From assembly GCF_021462225.1 (NCBI RefSeq), contig NC_061815.1, positions 50,932,373 to 50,996,372 on the forward strand: a stretch of DNA of 64,000 nt, read 5' to 3'. This document shows positions 1-10,923 of the stretch, in pieces (positions within the stretch are counted from its first letter, which is position 1; each line of letters opens with the position of its first letter). Source of the stretch: Girardinichthys multiradiatus. Its lineage: Eukaryota > Chordata > Actinopteri > Cyprinodontiformes > Goodeidae. The notes beneath the pieces were generated by a model. That model had not been told where the DNA came from. It ran no database searches and saw only the letters and a program-made list of their open reading frames with translations. A program made the position numbers and the translations under genes.

Positions 1-912
1 TCCCCAACAACTACTGGGGCTGGGGTGGAGAGGACGACGACATCTTCAACAGGTAGAGGAGACTCAGCAGTAAACTGATAAAAACACTTTAAATCACTAC
101 AAATATAGAGGATTCTGATCCAGCTCAGCGGTTCTGATCAGATCAGATTGGTGATTGACAGGTATCTGTGTAAGTCTTCCTTTCACCTTCCTGAAGGTCT
201 CCCCCTTAGAGGGAAAAATGTGGTTTTTCACTGAAACTGCAGCATCAACCAAAGGGTCACATGGCCATGAGGGTCAGGGTTTTACAGAAGTGGACCAGTC
301 GTTACCAGGACCAGAACTGAACCCAGTTCAGAACCGCAGAACAGAGATGAATAACCTGTAGTTTAGTCACTTCCTGAGGAACTGATCCTCCGCCTCCTGC
401 TGTGCTTCCAGGCTGGCTTCCAAAGGGATGAGCATCTCCAGACCCAGCGGAGAGGTTGGAAAGTGCCGCATGATCCGACACAACCGGGACAAGCAGAACG
501 AGCCCAACCCTCAAAGGTACAGACATGTTCAGGTTCTGTTTTTCCGCAGCAGATTCCTCTTCCTGTTTAAGGTTACAATTCAGGACAATCAGAATCAGTA
601 CATCAGTGTTTAGACCAATGCAGGTATTTCTCTCTGGTTTATTGGGGTCATAGAACCGGGTCAGAGAACAATTCTGCCCTTAACAGGAGCGGTTAGAAAA
701 ACTTTATGGTCTGTAGCTCTCTGGCTGGTCAATAAATCTTTCTGTGGTTCTGTTCTCATGATTCTGCTTCTTCTGGTCCCAGGTTTGATCGAATCGCCCA
801 CACTCGAGAGACGATGCACAAGGATGGGATCAGCTCCCTGACCTACACAGTGGTGCAGGTAGAGAAACTGGACCTGTTCACCAAGATCACCGTGGACGTG
901 GGGAAACCCTGA
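1..912 (+). CDS. b4galt1: beta-1,4-galactosyltransferase 1-like, C-terminal exons (5' part outside window)
   Basis: Three coding exons can be placed: 1-52 (5' end outside the window), 412-516 (105 bp) and 783-912, which ends with TGA at 910-912. Both introns have GT-AG borders and the Arg codons at both junctions are split AG|G. The enzyme is a Golgi type II membrane protein that transfers galactose from UDP-Gal to GlcNAc. The visible part carries the family signature WGWGGEDDDIFNR, then GMSISRP, then MIRHNRDKQNEPNPQR, whose His belongs to the Mn-binding site. It ends in FTKITVDVGKP. GMSISRP and RFDRIAHT match vertebrate B4GALT1 better than B4GALT2, which has GMKISRP in the same place, so the paralogue call is good but not certain. 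No frame damage is seen. Confidence 0.93.
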
Positions 913-2270
913 GTGGGCCTGCTCGGCCCATTCGAGACGGACCGGAGCTGGACCGATGCAGTAAAGACCGTGCACTATCTCTGACACTTGAAGCTTTAAA
1001 TTGTGGCTCTGGTTCTGTTGGACTGGGCCTGCTGGACTCATTTGTTGCACAAACAGACTGAATGTTATGTTTTTCTTCGAAGCCTTGAGGACTCCTCTCT
1101 GATTGGTCGGCTGGAGCCAATCAAATGCTGCTGCTGCACATCTTAAAGAGGCTTATATTTTGAAAATGAGATCCTTCCGGGTCACATGGGGGATGGGTGG
1201 GTGTTGTCTGGTTCTGGTTGATTTTGCAGGTACCAGTAACTTCTTCGTTTTTGATCCAATCAGATGATCCAGCTTCCTTCTGATTGGATCAATCTGAATA
1301 TTCGGGGAGAGGGTTTCTCTGTGAGGCGGGGCTAGAAGTCGACAATTTGATTGGTCAGCTTCTTTGACTAATGTTCTAACAGAACTTTAAAAGTTTCTAA
1401 AAGTCAGAGAAAGTTCTGTTGAACAGAGCATCCGCTGACAGACAGGCTAAAGGTTCTAGTTCAGAATCAAAGAAACTGTTCAGCTTAGCCGAACCAGATC
1501 AACACTCAGAACATTGTTCCAAAGAACTGAGTTCTGGAGGTTGCCTCTGCTCTCCACACTTGAATCAAACAGAACTAGATCTTGTTTGGACCAAGTTGGA
1601 CCAAACATTTTGAGTTAACCTCTTTTATTTCTGTGATCCAACCAAAAAGACATGATGTCATCCAGTCTACGCCTCTCAAACTGGGTCAGAAAATGATTCA
1701 AGAACAGGTTTATTATTTGAGAATAATTGGAATCAGATCAGGTTCAGAACCAGGTCCAAACTACAGGCTGTCTCTGCAGGCTGATGTGTGATTGATAAAT
1801 AGTTGTGATCTGAACCAGGACCTGGTCCATTGATCAATGAACAGTGTGTGTGTTGATTGAACCGATTATCAGATATGTTGAACATAAATGATTGTATATT
1901 GATTTTGATTCAGGATCCTTCCAGCAGCTGTTGGTACCAAAGACCTTGTTGTCCTGTGAACCGGGTCAGCTGACAGCTGGACTGGACCAGCATGTCTCAT
2001 TATTGGCGACTCATTATGGATCAGTGTGAATGTGTGTTTCACTGCTTCTTCTTCTGCAGACCAAACTGTGTGGAACAATCACCTGTAATGTGCCTTAAAC
2101 TGACAGCTGTCATTTTAACTGGTTGAACTGGTCCAGGAACCAGTACGCTGATAAATACAAAAACAGAAATCTGAGTGTTCGTGTTGTTCTTAACAGCAGC
2201 GTCCTGAGTGGGAGTGGAAGGTGTGGGCTGCATAACTTTAGTTCAAGAATAAAACTTATGCCCCCCCAGC
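913..2270 (+). other. probable 3' UTR of the galactosyltransferase, with polyadenylation signal
   Basis: No coding exon follows the TGA. The first canonical AATAAA on the + strand in a plausible place is at 2248-2253, in a GC-poor stretch just before a C-run at 2261. I infer that the 3' UTR runs to about 2270. The extent is an inference and no transcript evidence is available here. Confidence 0.5.
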
Positions 2271-3100
2271 AGGGGGCGACGATCACAAAAAACTGAGCCA
2301 CGTCCCGGTTCAGTTCCAGCAGAAAACCTTCATGGATGATCTGCTCTCATGTTTGTGTCCCTTTCGTATCTGTGATCTGAGGGTTCAACAAAGTTCTGTG
2401 AAGTTCTGGGCTGGTACTTCCCGTCCGTCTGACGTTGATCCAGTCAGATATGGCTGGTTGAGGCACCAGCTCTTATAACATGCGTCTCTTTGGTATTGTA
2501 ACTGATTTCACTGTTTGTCCAATCAGAGCTGCTTATTGATCCACAGCTGGAACCATTTAAACTACCTGCTGCTTCAGTCTGGACTGGTTCTGAGAGACTG
2601 GATGTACCAGAGTCAGAACGACGTTAAAGGTAAAACTGCAACCTGGTTAGTTTAAACCAGTGGTATCCTGGTGTGGTCCTGAGGTCCATTACTCAGCAGG
2701 TTTTAGACGTTTCCCTGCTTCAGCTCAGAAAACTTAAATAAACGGATCATTAGTGGGCCCCTGTAGAACTTCAGCTATTTCAGCAGGGACAGGTAAAACA
2801 AGGCACTGGTTCCACCCTGATTATACTGGTGTTTGGCCTGTTAGCTGGTTTAAATTGGCGCCGCCTCTGTCCATCGCTGTGACTGAGAGGGTTCTAGCTG
2901 TGGTTCTGGTACCTAATGTTTTGATCCAGTCAGGTAACCGTTAGTAAAACTAGTTCAGGGTGAGGAGCTTTTCCTCATTCTGTAACTGTTTCAGACTAAC
3001 AACGAAAATGTTTATATTCAGGCCAGAGAGAGACTGTGTTTATTGGACCCGGACATCAGAACTAACTGGGCCGCTATCTCCACCTCAAGCTTTCTGGGAT
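2271..3100. other. intergenic, no feature recognised
   Basis: No open frame with a recognisable domain, no tandem repeat and no terminal repeats were seen. Confidence 0.5.
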
Positions 3101-3104
3101 TTTA

Positions 3105-3400
3105 AATGGCCTGCTCTTGTATAGCTCTTCATCAAGTCCCCAGAGACCCAAAGCACTTCCCACTACAACCAGTCATCCACCTATTCACACACTGACAGTG
3201 GTGAGCTGCAACGTAGCCACAGCTGCCCTGGGCCAGACTGACCGGCGCCACCGGGCCCTCTGACCACCATCAGCAGGCAAGGAGCGTGAAGTGTCTTGCC
3301 CAAGGACATAACAACTGAGATGGATAGAGAAGGGGTTTAAACCAGCAACCCAACAGTTACAAGACAAACTCCTACCACAGTTTCCCTGGTGTCCAGTTTG
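3105..3400 (+). repeat. dispersed repeat, family A, copy 1
   Basis: This stretch shares a core with two other places in the window: 7425-7575 (inverted) and 50660-50765. The shared core includes CTTGCCCAAGGACA, a GGTTTRAACYRGCAACC block that resembles a Pol III B box, and TTACAAGACRAAC. Three copies in 64 kb show that it is an interspersed repeat. The class (SINE or the end of a DNA element) cannot be decided from sequence alone. Confidence 0.7.
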
Positions 3401-5470
3401 TTCCCTTAACCAGTCCGTATTTCTAAACATGTGACTGGGAGATTTACTGTAAATAAAAATACATCTCCATCAAGGGAAAACTGGGAATGATATAGTAGTA
3501 GTTTATTTTCTTGTGCCATAGATCATGAGTTGCCCAGCCCTCGTGGACTTAGAAGATGCAGAACATCAACATCCTTCATCAAACATAAAGGTTCGTCTTT
3601 CAAAGATACTGAGCGAACTGAAACACGTGATACACTGTAGTTTATCTTAGTCACACTTACAAACAAATCTGCACAAATATCAAAGACTTTATCAAAAAGT
3701 TCATTCCTTGAAATCGTATACAGGCGGCAGTAAAACATTTCATTTCATTTTCAATCATTCGTGTCACACTACGGACATTTTCTCCAATATTGATAAATCT
3801 AAATGTTCAGATCGTGATTGGTGATTGGTGCCTCTGCAACAAAAACTGTCAAAAGAAAAAAATATTCAACCCCAAATACCTAAAATGGCGGCCGGACATG
3901 TCTAGAAACGGGTCAGAAATGTCTGCTGCAACATAAAGGCTAACAGTTAGCTTCTATGGTCAAACTACACAACCAACCACCGCCTCACTTGGCCATAGCG
4001 ACCAAAACAGACATCCTTCACAGTGCAAAGGTGAAAGGTTAAATAAACTCCCCCTGATAAATGTTTACTCAGCTCTTATGGCTTTACAATGACACAGTGT
4101 CAGTATTTATTAAAAATGACTTTATTTCCTTCCTAATGATGTCATTTGTTACATCACAGCACAATGGCTCCATGTTAGAAAACCCCAAAATGGCTGAAAT
4201 AGGACCGTTTTACTTGTGGAAAAGTGACAAACACACTATTATTTATTTCAAGGCACCTGCCAGTGTTACATAATTACCAACATTTCCATCGAAAAGAAAG
4301 TAAAGATGGAACATAATAGATTTTCCTATAAGTCCCTTTAAAATCTGACTATTAACACATATTTCTCTTAGTTCAAATCAAAAGTTTAAAAAGAAATAAA
4401 AGACAGCTTTAAAAAGTCAACTGAGAAAATTAATATTCAACCAAGATTCTAATGAACACACAAATATTCTGTCTGAACTACGTTTTTATGTTAAAAATCA
4501 AAAAATATTTATCTTAGATTCACCTTTTGAAATGACCACAAATGAATTTAACAAGAAGCAACATTAACCCACTGCTGTGTTTTTCAGAGCTTCACAGACA
4601 CAATGTTCCTGTCTGCCTTTAAATGGCCCGTTCACACAGTTTGGGTGGTACCATCCTGGGCAAACATCACATCCAGTCTCTATTGGACATGTAAAACCAA
4701 TGAAACTTATCTTATGGGAATTTACACTTTTAGATAGTTTTATCTTTCATCATACTTTTTTAGATGTGATGAAACATAAAACTTTAAAAAAGCAAATGAT
4801 TAAAATAAAACTCTTGTATATTTATTAATGTTTGTGGATGATCTGATTTAGATTTAATAAAACATGTCCATTTTCAGGACATATAGTGTGAGGACTGTAC
4901 AGATGTATAATATTTCTGTAATATTTTCCAGGAGGCGCAGCAGTCTGCTGTCTCAGAGATCTCCTGAGGAACAACAAACTGTTCAAGCAAAACTCAACCA
5001 ATGAGCTGAATGTGATAACAGATTGATTAAAGGGCAGCTTTATGATTTTTTATTTCAACTTCTTATTAGTCCACTTTTAATTAGTTTTCTTGACTTAGTT
5101 AAATGGCACTGCAAGTAAAAAGTCCTTTTCTGTTACACACAGTTGAGGCTCTACACTCTTTAGGGATTATATCAAACCTTCATAACTGAATGTTTAATTT
5201 TTCTTTATATATTGTTCAGAATTAAAAGTCTATTCCAGGCAGTCACTGTAATGAATGCTACTTCTCCCCTTACTGTGCCCAGTAATCTGCCAGCCAGCTT
5301 TGCACTGCCTCAAAAGGTCTTCCTCATCTTAGCATCAATACAGCAGATCAGGGTTTCGTACAAAACAAATCAGGAACACAGACCTTAATGCATAAATGTA
5401 GGGGTGCAACTACCTATGTTCTCAGGGGTATGCAGACACATTACAGGGGTCCCCAACCCCCACATTTTAT
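3401..5470. other. intergenic, no feature recognised
   Basis: AT-rich single-copy-looking DNA. The short open frames have no recognisable domain. No tandem repeats or terminal repeats were seen. Confidence 0.45.
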
Positions 5471-5471
5471 T

Positions 5472-5825
5472 TTTTTGTGTATAAATCTTGGCTGCACGGT
5501 AGTGCAGTTGGTAGCACTGTTGCTTTGCAGCAAGAAGGTCCTAGGTTCGATTCCCAGCCGGGGGTCTTTCTGCATGGAGTTTGCATGTTCTCCCCGTGCA
5601 TGCGTGGGTTCTCACCGGGTACTCTGGCTTCCTCCCACAGTCCAAAGACATGCCTGGTCAATCTAAATTGCCCTTAGGTGTATGAATGAGTGGTTGTTTC
5701 TGTGTTGCCCTGCAATGGACTGGCAACCTGTCCAGGGTGGACCTCGCCTCTTAACCGTAGACTGCTGGAGATAGGCACCAGCTCCCTGCGACCCACTATG
5801 GAAGAAGAGGTAGAAAATGACTGAC
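5472..5825 (+). repeat. tRNA-derived SINE-like element
   Basis: The head looks like a tRNA: an A-box-like TAGTGCAGTTGGTAGCAC at about 5501 and a B-box-like GGTTCGATTCC at about 5544, about 40 bp apart. A conserved non-tRNA body follows, with TCTTTCTGCATGGAGTTTGC and CTGGCTTCCTCCCACAGTCC, and then a tail. The same body is very common in teleost genomes. It is not a functional tRNA gene because no cloverleaf 3' half follows the B box. Confidence 0.75.
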
Positions 5826-7420
5826 TGTATAAATCTTACTTATTCATGAATATACAAGAGTACTATTAAAGACTTTTTTATGCTGTAATTACATCAGGTG
5901 ATCATGTCAATCAAAGAAAAGTAATAACATGTAACAGCAGCGCTCCATATATTCTCTGTAATGGAAATATGAAACCATGTCATCTGCAGCAGATTGTACT
6001 CTGTGTAAGAACGTTAAAACGAAACATGTCTTCAACCATTTGTCAAGAATTGCATCAAATGAAATAGACTGTTAACGCTGTTTTCACTAGAGATCATTGC
6101 TAACTGGGTCCAGCATCACTGCTCATACTGGGACAAATGTTTTCATGCGGGGTTATAGGGGGAACATGAAGGAGCTGAGGGCCACATTTTCATATCATTT
6201 ACACATGCGCAAACAGCTGTTAGATACAGAAAATGCTGACAAAAATACATTTCCCACCATGGCTTTGGCAGCCCCTGTATCGCAGCGCCCCATTAATGCA
6301 TGCCCACTTTTTGCGGCACTGCATAGATGGCATATGAAGTGGCATCTTGTTGACTCGGGTGACGGACTGTGACTCATGCCTATCTCAATGCATTTATCCC
6401 CTTGAGTCTCAGGAATGATCTAAAATAAATATTTAGAAGGAAGACGTCCACACATTTTCACCAGCAGCATCAGGTATGCATTAATAACTTATTAAAAGCC
6501 GTTTCAGTTACAAAAACTGTGAATATTTTTGACATCTTACCTCACTTTCAGTTTCTTTTTGCGGAGCAGTGTCAAAAATGTCACCTAAGAATAATTTGGA
6601 CGGCCCAGTTTTGGAGACGAGAACATAGCTTGTTTCCCTTCCATGGATCTTTCACATCTGTAATGTTAACATGTTATTTTATTCAGGAAAGCTTCCTAAA
6701 TCTGCTTTAAATCTAACTATTTAAAATGGATCAACAATATCTCAAGACCTTCTTGTTTATTTCAGATTTAGTCTTTTTGGTTGACCCCGTTGCTGGGGTG
6801 AGGCTGTCTTCTAATCTGATTGGTTGTTAAAAGAAACCATAATCCAATGTGCTCCCAGTAATCAATGTAGAGAAATTAACCGATGATAGAATTTAATCTG
6901 GATTCAGAAATCTTTCAATCATGATGATGAAACTTAGCAAAATTAAATTAATTGTCACACGGCATCATGTTTTTTACATGCTCATTATTCTGATTTGCTT
7001 TTTATTATGTTTACTCTCCATGCTGGTCGTTTTCTTACTGCATCTATTTCATATGAATATTAAAATTCTGAGGAAAAAAGGTGGAGAAAAGCGAAGTGAA
7101 CAGAGGAGCAGAGCCTGCTGGTGGAGGAGAAGAGAGGAGTGTTAAAGGTAGATTTGGTTCTGGGATCACGGTGGGAACCAACAGACATTCCCAGTAGATC
7201 AATGTGTTGTTCCCTCTGCTTTCAGCACCAGCCTGGAATGTGAGCAGCTCTGGTTCCTGCTGCATTCAGAAGCTAGAGAGGAGATAGCAGCACCAGAGAA
7301 ATTCTCCACAGATGTTGGAGATGATCATTTAGGCTGCTGACATCATCATGAACAATACAGCAGATACTGATTCACCTCATTTACATCTTCCTGCTCTGGG
7401 TATAGAGCTCAGATTATTGG
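5826..7420. other. intergenic, no feature recognised
   Basis: No coding potential, terminal repeats or tandem arrays could be supported here. Confidence 0.45.
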
Positions 7421-7424
7421 ACTG

Positions 7425-7575
7425 TTGGATACAGTACGGGGCAACCGTGGCGATGGTGGCAGGGTTCGTCTTGTAACCAGTAGGTTGCTGGTTTTTCTCA
7501 GTCATTGTGTCCTTGGGCAAGACGATTCACCCACCTTGCCTGCTAACGGTGGTCAGAGGGCTCGGTGGTGCCTCC
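7425..7575 (-). repeat. dispersed repeat, family A, copy 2 (inverted)
   Basis: Reverse-complement match to the repeat at 3105-3400: TGTCCTTGGGCAAGACG mirrors the CTTGCCCAAGGACA block, and the GTAACCAGTAGGTTGCTGGTTT block mirrors the B-box-like part. It abuts the LINE endonuclease relic. Confidence 0.65.
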
Positions 7576-8045
7576 TTGTTGTCTCTTATCTTGACTTTAA
7601 GTTGCTTCTGTATACTCCTCAATAATTCTCTGTCTCCCTCTCTGAAGGCTATTTTTCTCTTGTTAAGCAGGTCCTTCAGGTCACTGGTGATCCAAGGTTT
7701 GTTAATGGGGAAGCATCTCACGGTTCTGGTGGGGATGATGTTATCCACACAGTTTATATAATCGGTTACACACTCAGTCATGGCACTGATGTCCTCTCCA
7801 TGTGGCTGGCACAGTGCGTCCCAGTCTATAGCCTCAAAGCAACCTTGCAAGTTCACCTTCCTGTGACCATCTTCTCACAGTTCTTTTTATTACGGGTAGC
7901 AGAGAGTGAAGCATGGTTAAAATCACCAGATATTACCACAAATGCTTTCGGGTGTTGTATCTGTAGCTTAGCAACAACTGAGCTGATGGCATCACATGCA
8001 GTGTCAGCAGCAGCTAAAGGTGGAACGTAAATTGTTGCCAAAACT
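7527..8045 (-). mobile_element. LINE endonuclease fragment, Rex1/CR1-like
   Basis: Minus-strand reading gives the APE-type endonuclease block VISGDFNHASL, preceded by ATIYVPPLA. A later frame carries the linker between endonuclease and reverse transcriptase, with the family-typical KPWITSDLKDLLNKRK. The two parts are in different frames and the zone between them is short, so the copy is broken. Both ends are missing. Clade assignment rests on motif resemblance only. Confidence 0.75.
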
Positions 8046-8287
8046 ACACTGGTGAACTCTGGGTAAATAATATGGACGAAAACTTACTGCTAACAGTTCA
8101 ATATCTGGACTGCAGAGACAACACTTCAGTTACATGTCCTGGATTACACCATCCAGTTTACTAGTCTACCTCCTTTGCATTTGCTGCTACTCTTTAAATC
8201 TCTGTCTGCTGGTATGGTTAGAAAGCCTGGCAGAGACGATGGAGTCAGTGATATGATCCTGCAGGCAAGTCTTAAGTGAAACACATA

Positions 8288-9897
8288 CAGGTCCTTCTCA
8301 AAATATTAGCATATTGTGATAAAGTTCATTATTTTCCATAATGTCATGATGAAAATTTAACATTCATATATTTTAGATTCATTGCACACTAACTGAAATA
8401 TTTCAGGTCTTTTATTGTCTTAATACGGATGATTTTGGCATACAGCTCATGAAAACCCAAAATTCCTATCTCACAAAATGAGCATATCATTAAAAGGGTC
8501 TCTAAACGAGCTATGAACCTAATCATCTGAATCAACGAGTTAACTCTAAACACCTGCAAAAGATTCCTGAGACCTTTAAAACTCCCAGCCTGGTTCATCA
8601 CTCAAAACCCCAATCATGGGTAAGACTGCCGACCTGACTGCTGTCCAGAAGGCCACTATTGACACCCTCAAGCAAGAGGGTAAGACACAGAAAGACATTT
8701 CTGAACCAATAGGCTGTTCCCAGAGTGCTGTATCAAGGCACCTCAGTGGGAAGTCTGTGGGAAGGAAAAAGTGTGGCAGAAAACGCTGCACAACGAGAAG
8801 AGGTGACCGGACCCTGAGGAAGATTGTGGAGAAGGGCCGATTCCAGACCTTGGGGGACCTGCGGAAGCAGTGGACTGAGTCTGGAGTAGAAACATCCAGA
8901 GCCACCGTGCACAGGCGTGTGCAGGAAATGGGCTACAGGTGCCACATTCCCCAGGTCAAGCCACTTTTGAACCAGAAACAGCAGCAGAAGCGCCTGACCT
9001 GGGCTACAGAGAAGCAGCACTGGACTGTTGCTCAGTGGTCCAAAGTACTTTTTTCGGATGAAAGCAAATTCTGCATGTCATTCGGAAATCAAGGTGCCAG
9101 AGTCTGGAGGAAGACTGGGGAGAAGGAAATGCCAAAATGCCAGAAGTCCAGTGTCAAGTACCCACAGTCAGTGATGGTCTGGGGTGCCGTGTCAGCTGCT
9201 GGTGTTGGTCCACTGTGTTTTATCAAGGGCAGGGTCAATGCAGCTAGCTATCAGGAGATTTTGGAGCACTTCATGCTTCCATCTGCTGAAAAGCTTTATG
9301 GAGATGAAGATTTCATTTTTCAGCACGACCTGGCACCTGCTCACAGTGCCAAAACCACTGGTAAATGGTTTACTGACCATGGTATCACTGTGCTCAATTG
9401 GCCTGCCAACTCTCCTGACCTGAACCCCATAGAGAATCTGTGGGATATTGTGAAGAGAACGTTGAGAGACTCAAGACCCAACACTCTGGATGAGCTAAAG
9501 GCCGCTATCGAAGCATCCTGGGCCTCCATAAGACCTCAGCAGTGCCACAGGCTGATTGCCTCCATGCCACGCCGCATTGAAGCAATCATTTCTGCCAAAG
9601 GATTCCTGACCAAGTATTGAGTGCATAACTGTACATGATTATTTGAAGGTTGACGTTTTTTGTATTAAAAACACTTTTCTTTTATTGGTCGGATGAAATA
9701 TGCTAATTTTGTGAGATATGAATTTAGGGTTTTCATGAGCTGTATGCCAAAATCATCCGTATTAAGACAATAAAAGACCTGAAATATTTCAGTTAGTGTG
9801 CAATGAATCTAAAATATATGAATGTTACATTTTCATCATGACATTATGGAAAATAATGAATTTTATCACAATATGCTAATATTTTGAGAAGGACCTG
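8288..9897 (+). mobile_element. Tc1-like DNA transposon with intact transposase
   Basis: The element is 1,610 bp with long terminal inverted repeats of about 210 bp. The left end starts CAGGTCCTTCTCAAAATATTAG and the right end finishes with its complement, ...ATATTTTGAGAAGGACCTG. The left flank is TA (8286-8287), as expected for a Tc1 target. The right flank reads AA, so the TA duplication is imperfect. Several positions inside the repeats already differ between the arms. It lies in intergenic DNA between b4galt1 and exosc3. Confidence 0.95.
8616..9620 (+). CDS. Tc1-like transposase, DD34E, uninterrupted
   Basis: The protein is 334 aa, full length for the Tc1 family, with no stop or frameshift. 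Residues 1-45 hold a helix-turn-helix for terminal-repeat binding (around QKDISEPIGCSQSAVSRHL). A basic GRKKCGRKR stretch at about 49-57 looks like the GRPR/nuclear-localisation segment. The second DNA-binding half covers about 60-115. The catalytic triad is D148 (FSDES), D238 (in FQHDLAPAH) and E273 (PIENLW), with exactly 34 residues between D238 and E273. The product would cut and paste the surrounding element at TA sites. ATG at 8616 is the first start and gives the family-standard N terminus. His237 before the second Asp is Gln in many relatives, so activity is not guaranteed. Confidence 0.95.
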   Translation: MGKTADLTAVQKATIDTLKQEGKTQKDISEPIGCSQSAVSRHLSGKSVGRKKCGRKRCTTRRGDRTLRKIVEKGRFQTLGDLRKQWTESGVETSRATVHRRVQEMGYRCHIPQVKPLLNQKQQQKRLTWATEKQHWTVAQWSKVLFSDESKFCMSFGNQGARVWRKTGEKEMPKCQKSSVKYPQSVMVWGAVSAAGVGPLCFIKGRVNAASYQEILEHFMLPSAEKLYGDEDFIFQHDLAPAHSAKTTGKWFTDHGITVLNWPANSPDLNPIENLWDIVKRTLRDSRPNTLDELKAAIEASWASIRPQQCHRLIASMPRRIEAIISAKGFLTKY

Positions 9898-10484
9898 AAA
9901 TACTGCATTCCCGATACTATGCCTGTGTCCTTTGTAGGGCTTGGGGTTCATCCATCTTGTTTCCCTATGATCTCACATCGCCCATCATTATCGATGGTTT
10001 GAACTTCCTCCTTCTCACTCTCCTCTTTGCTCCTGCTATGCATCCACAGCACCTCCTTTTCAACTTATCTAGGTTCCGGTGTTGTAGTTGAAGTACTATT
10101 TTAGCTTTTGAGATATTAATCAGCTCCTCCCGGTTGTAAAAAAAACAACAAAAAAACCAACCCAGTTGCCATGGTGATGCATCATAAATGTCCAAAAGTA
10201 AAAAAGTATCAGCAAAAATCATCCAAAAAAATTTATTTTATCCACCTGGAGAGGAATTTGAGTTCTTGAAAATAATCAATCAGAATAAAAAGTAACATAG
10301 CAACTCCAACCTGAGTCAGAGATATGATCCTGCAGCCATATCTTTGAGTACCTTGACAATCTTCCAGGGACATACGTCGTACTGTCCTCAGTAAAATCAC
10401 AATACCGCTCATGTTCACTTCACCATCACGCTACCCATGTTCTTACATGTTTAACAGAAACTGGTGCTGAATACAGACTGAGAA
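9898..10484. other. intergenic, no feature recognised
   Basis: Between the Tc1 element and the end of exosc3. There is only an A-rich stretch near 10138-10160. No coding or repeat structure is supported. Confidence 0.45.
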
Positions 10485-10486
10485 AC

Positions 10487-10923
10487 TTTATTTTTTGAGT
10501 TACAGATATATTTTTACAGTGAAAAGGAACATAGTCATGTAACCAGAACCTGAAGGACCATCATGAGTGAGACCAGCTCAGATCCTGGTTGGGTTGGGTT
10601 TCTATCAGAACTTTAGTTGCAGATGTTTTTCTCTGTCGTCATAAAGACAAGTCAAATGCTCCTACTGTGAGATTCTGACCGGAACATGATATGGGTCAGT
10701 ACACCGGTCAGTCCTTTTTTCTGAGCTGCACAAGTATCATGTGGTTATTGATCAATTAACCAATCACAAAAAAGTTCAGACATCAACAGAATCAATAACT
10801 AAATCTAGCAGGGCTGTGATTGGGTGAATGTATGCCCTTTAAGCCAGACAGAACCCTGCACTGACACCAATCAGATTGAATAAACAATCAGCAGAAGAAT
10901 AATCTGCAAGGTATCTCTTAGTC
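10487..10923 (-). other. exosc3: exosc3 3' UTR with polyadenylation signal
   Basis: TTTATT at 10487-10492 is an AATAAA on the minus strand, about 430 bp after the exosc3 stop codon. I infer that this is the end of the transcript. The interval holds no other coding signal. Confidence 0.55.

Noticed and set aside
5500..5560. tRNA gene
   Set aside because: A- and B-box-like sequences are present but no acceptor stem or 3' half. The following body is a known type of fish interspersed sequence, so it is a SINE-like head.
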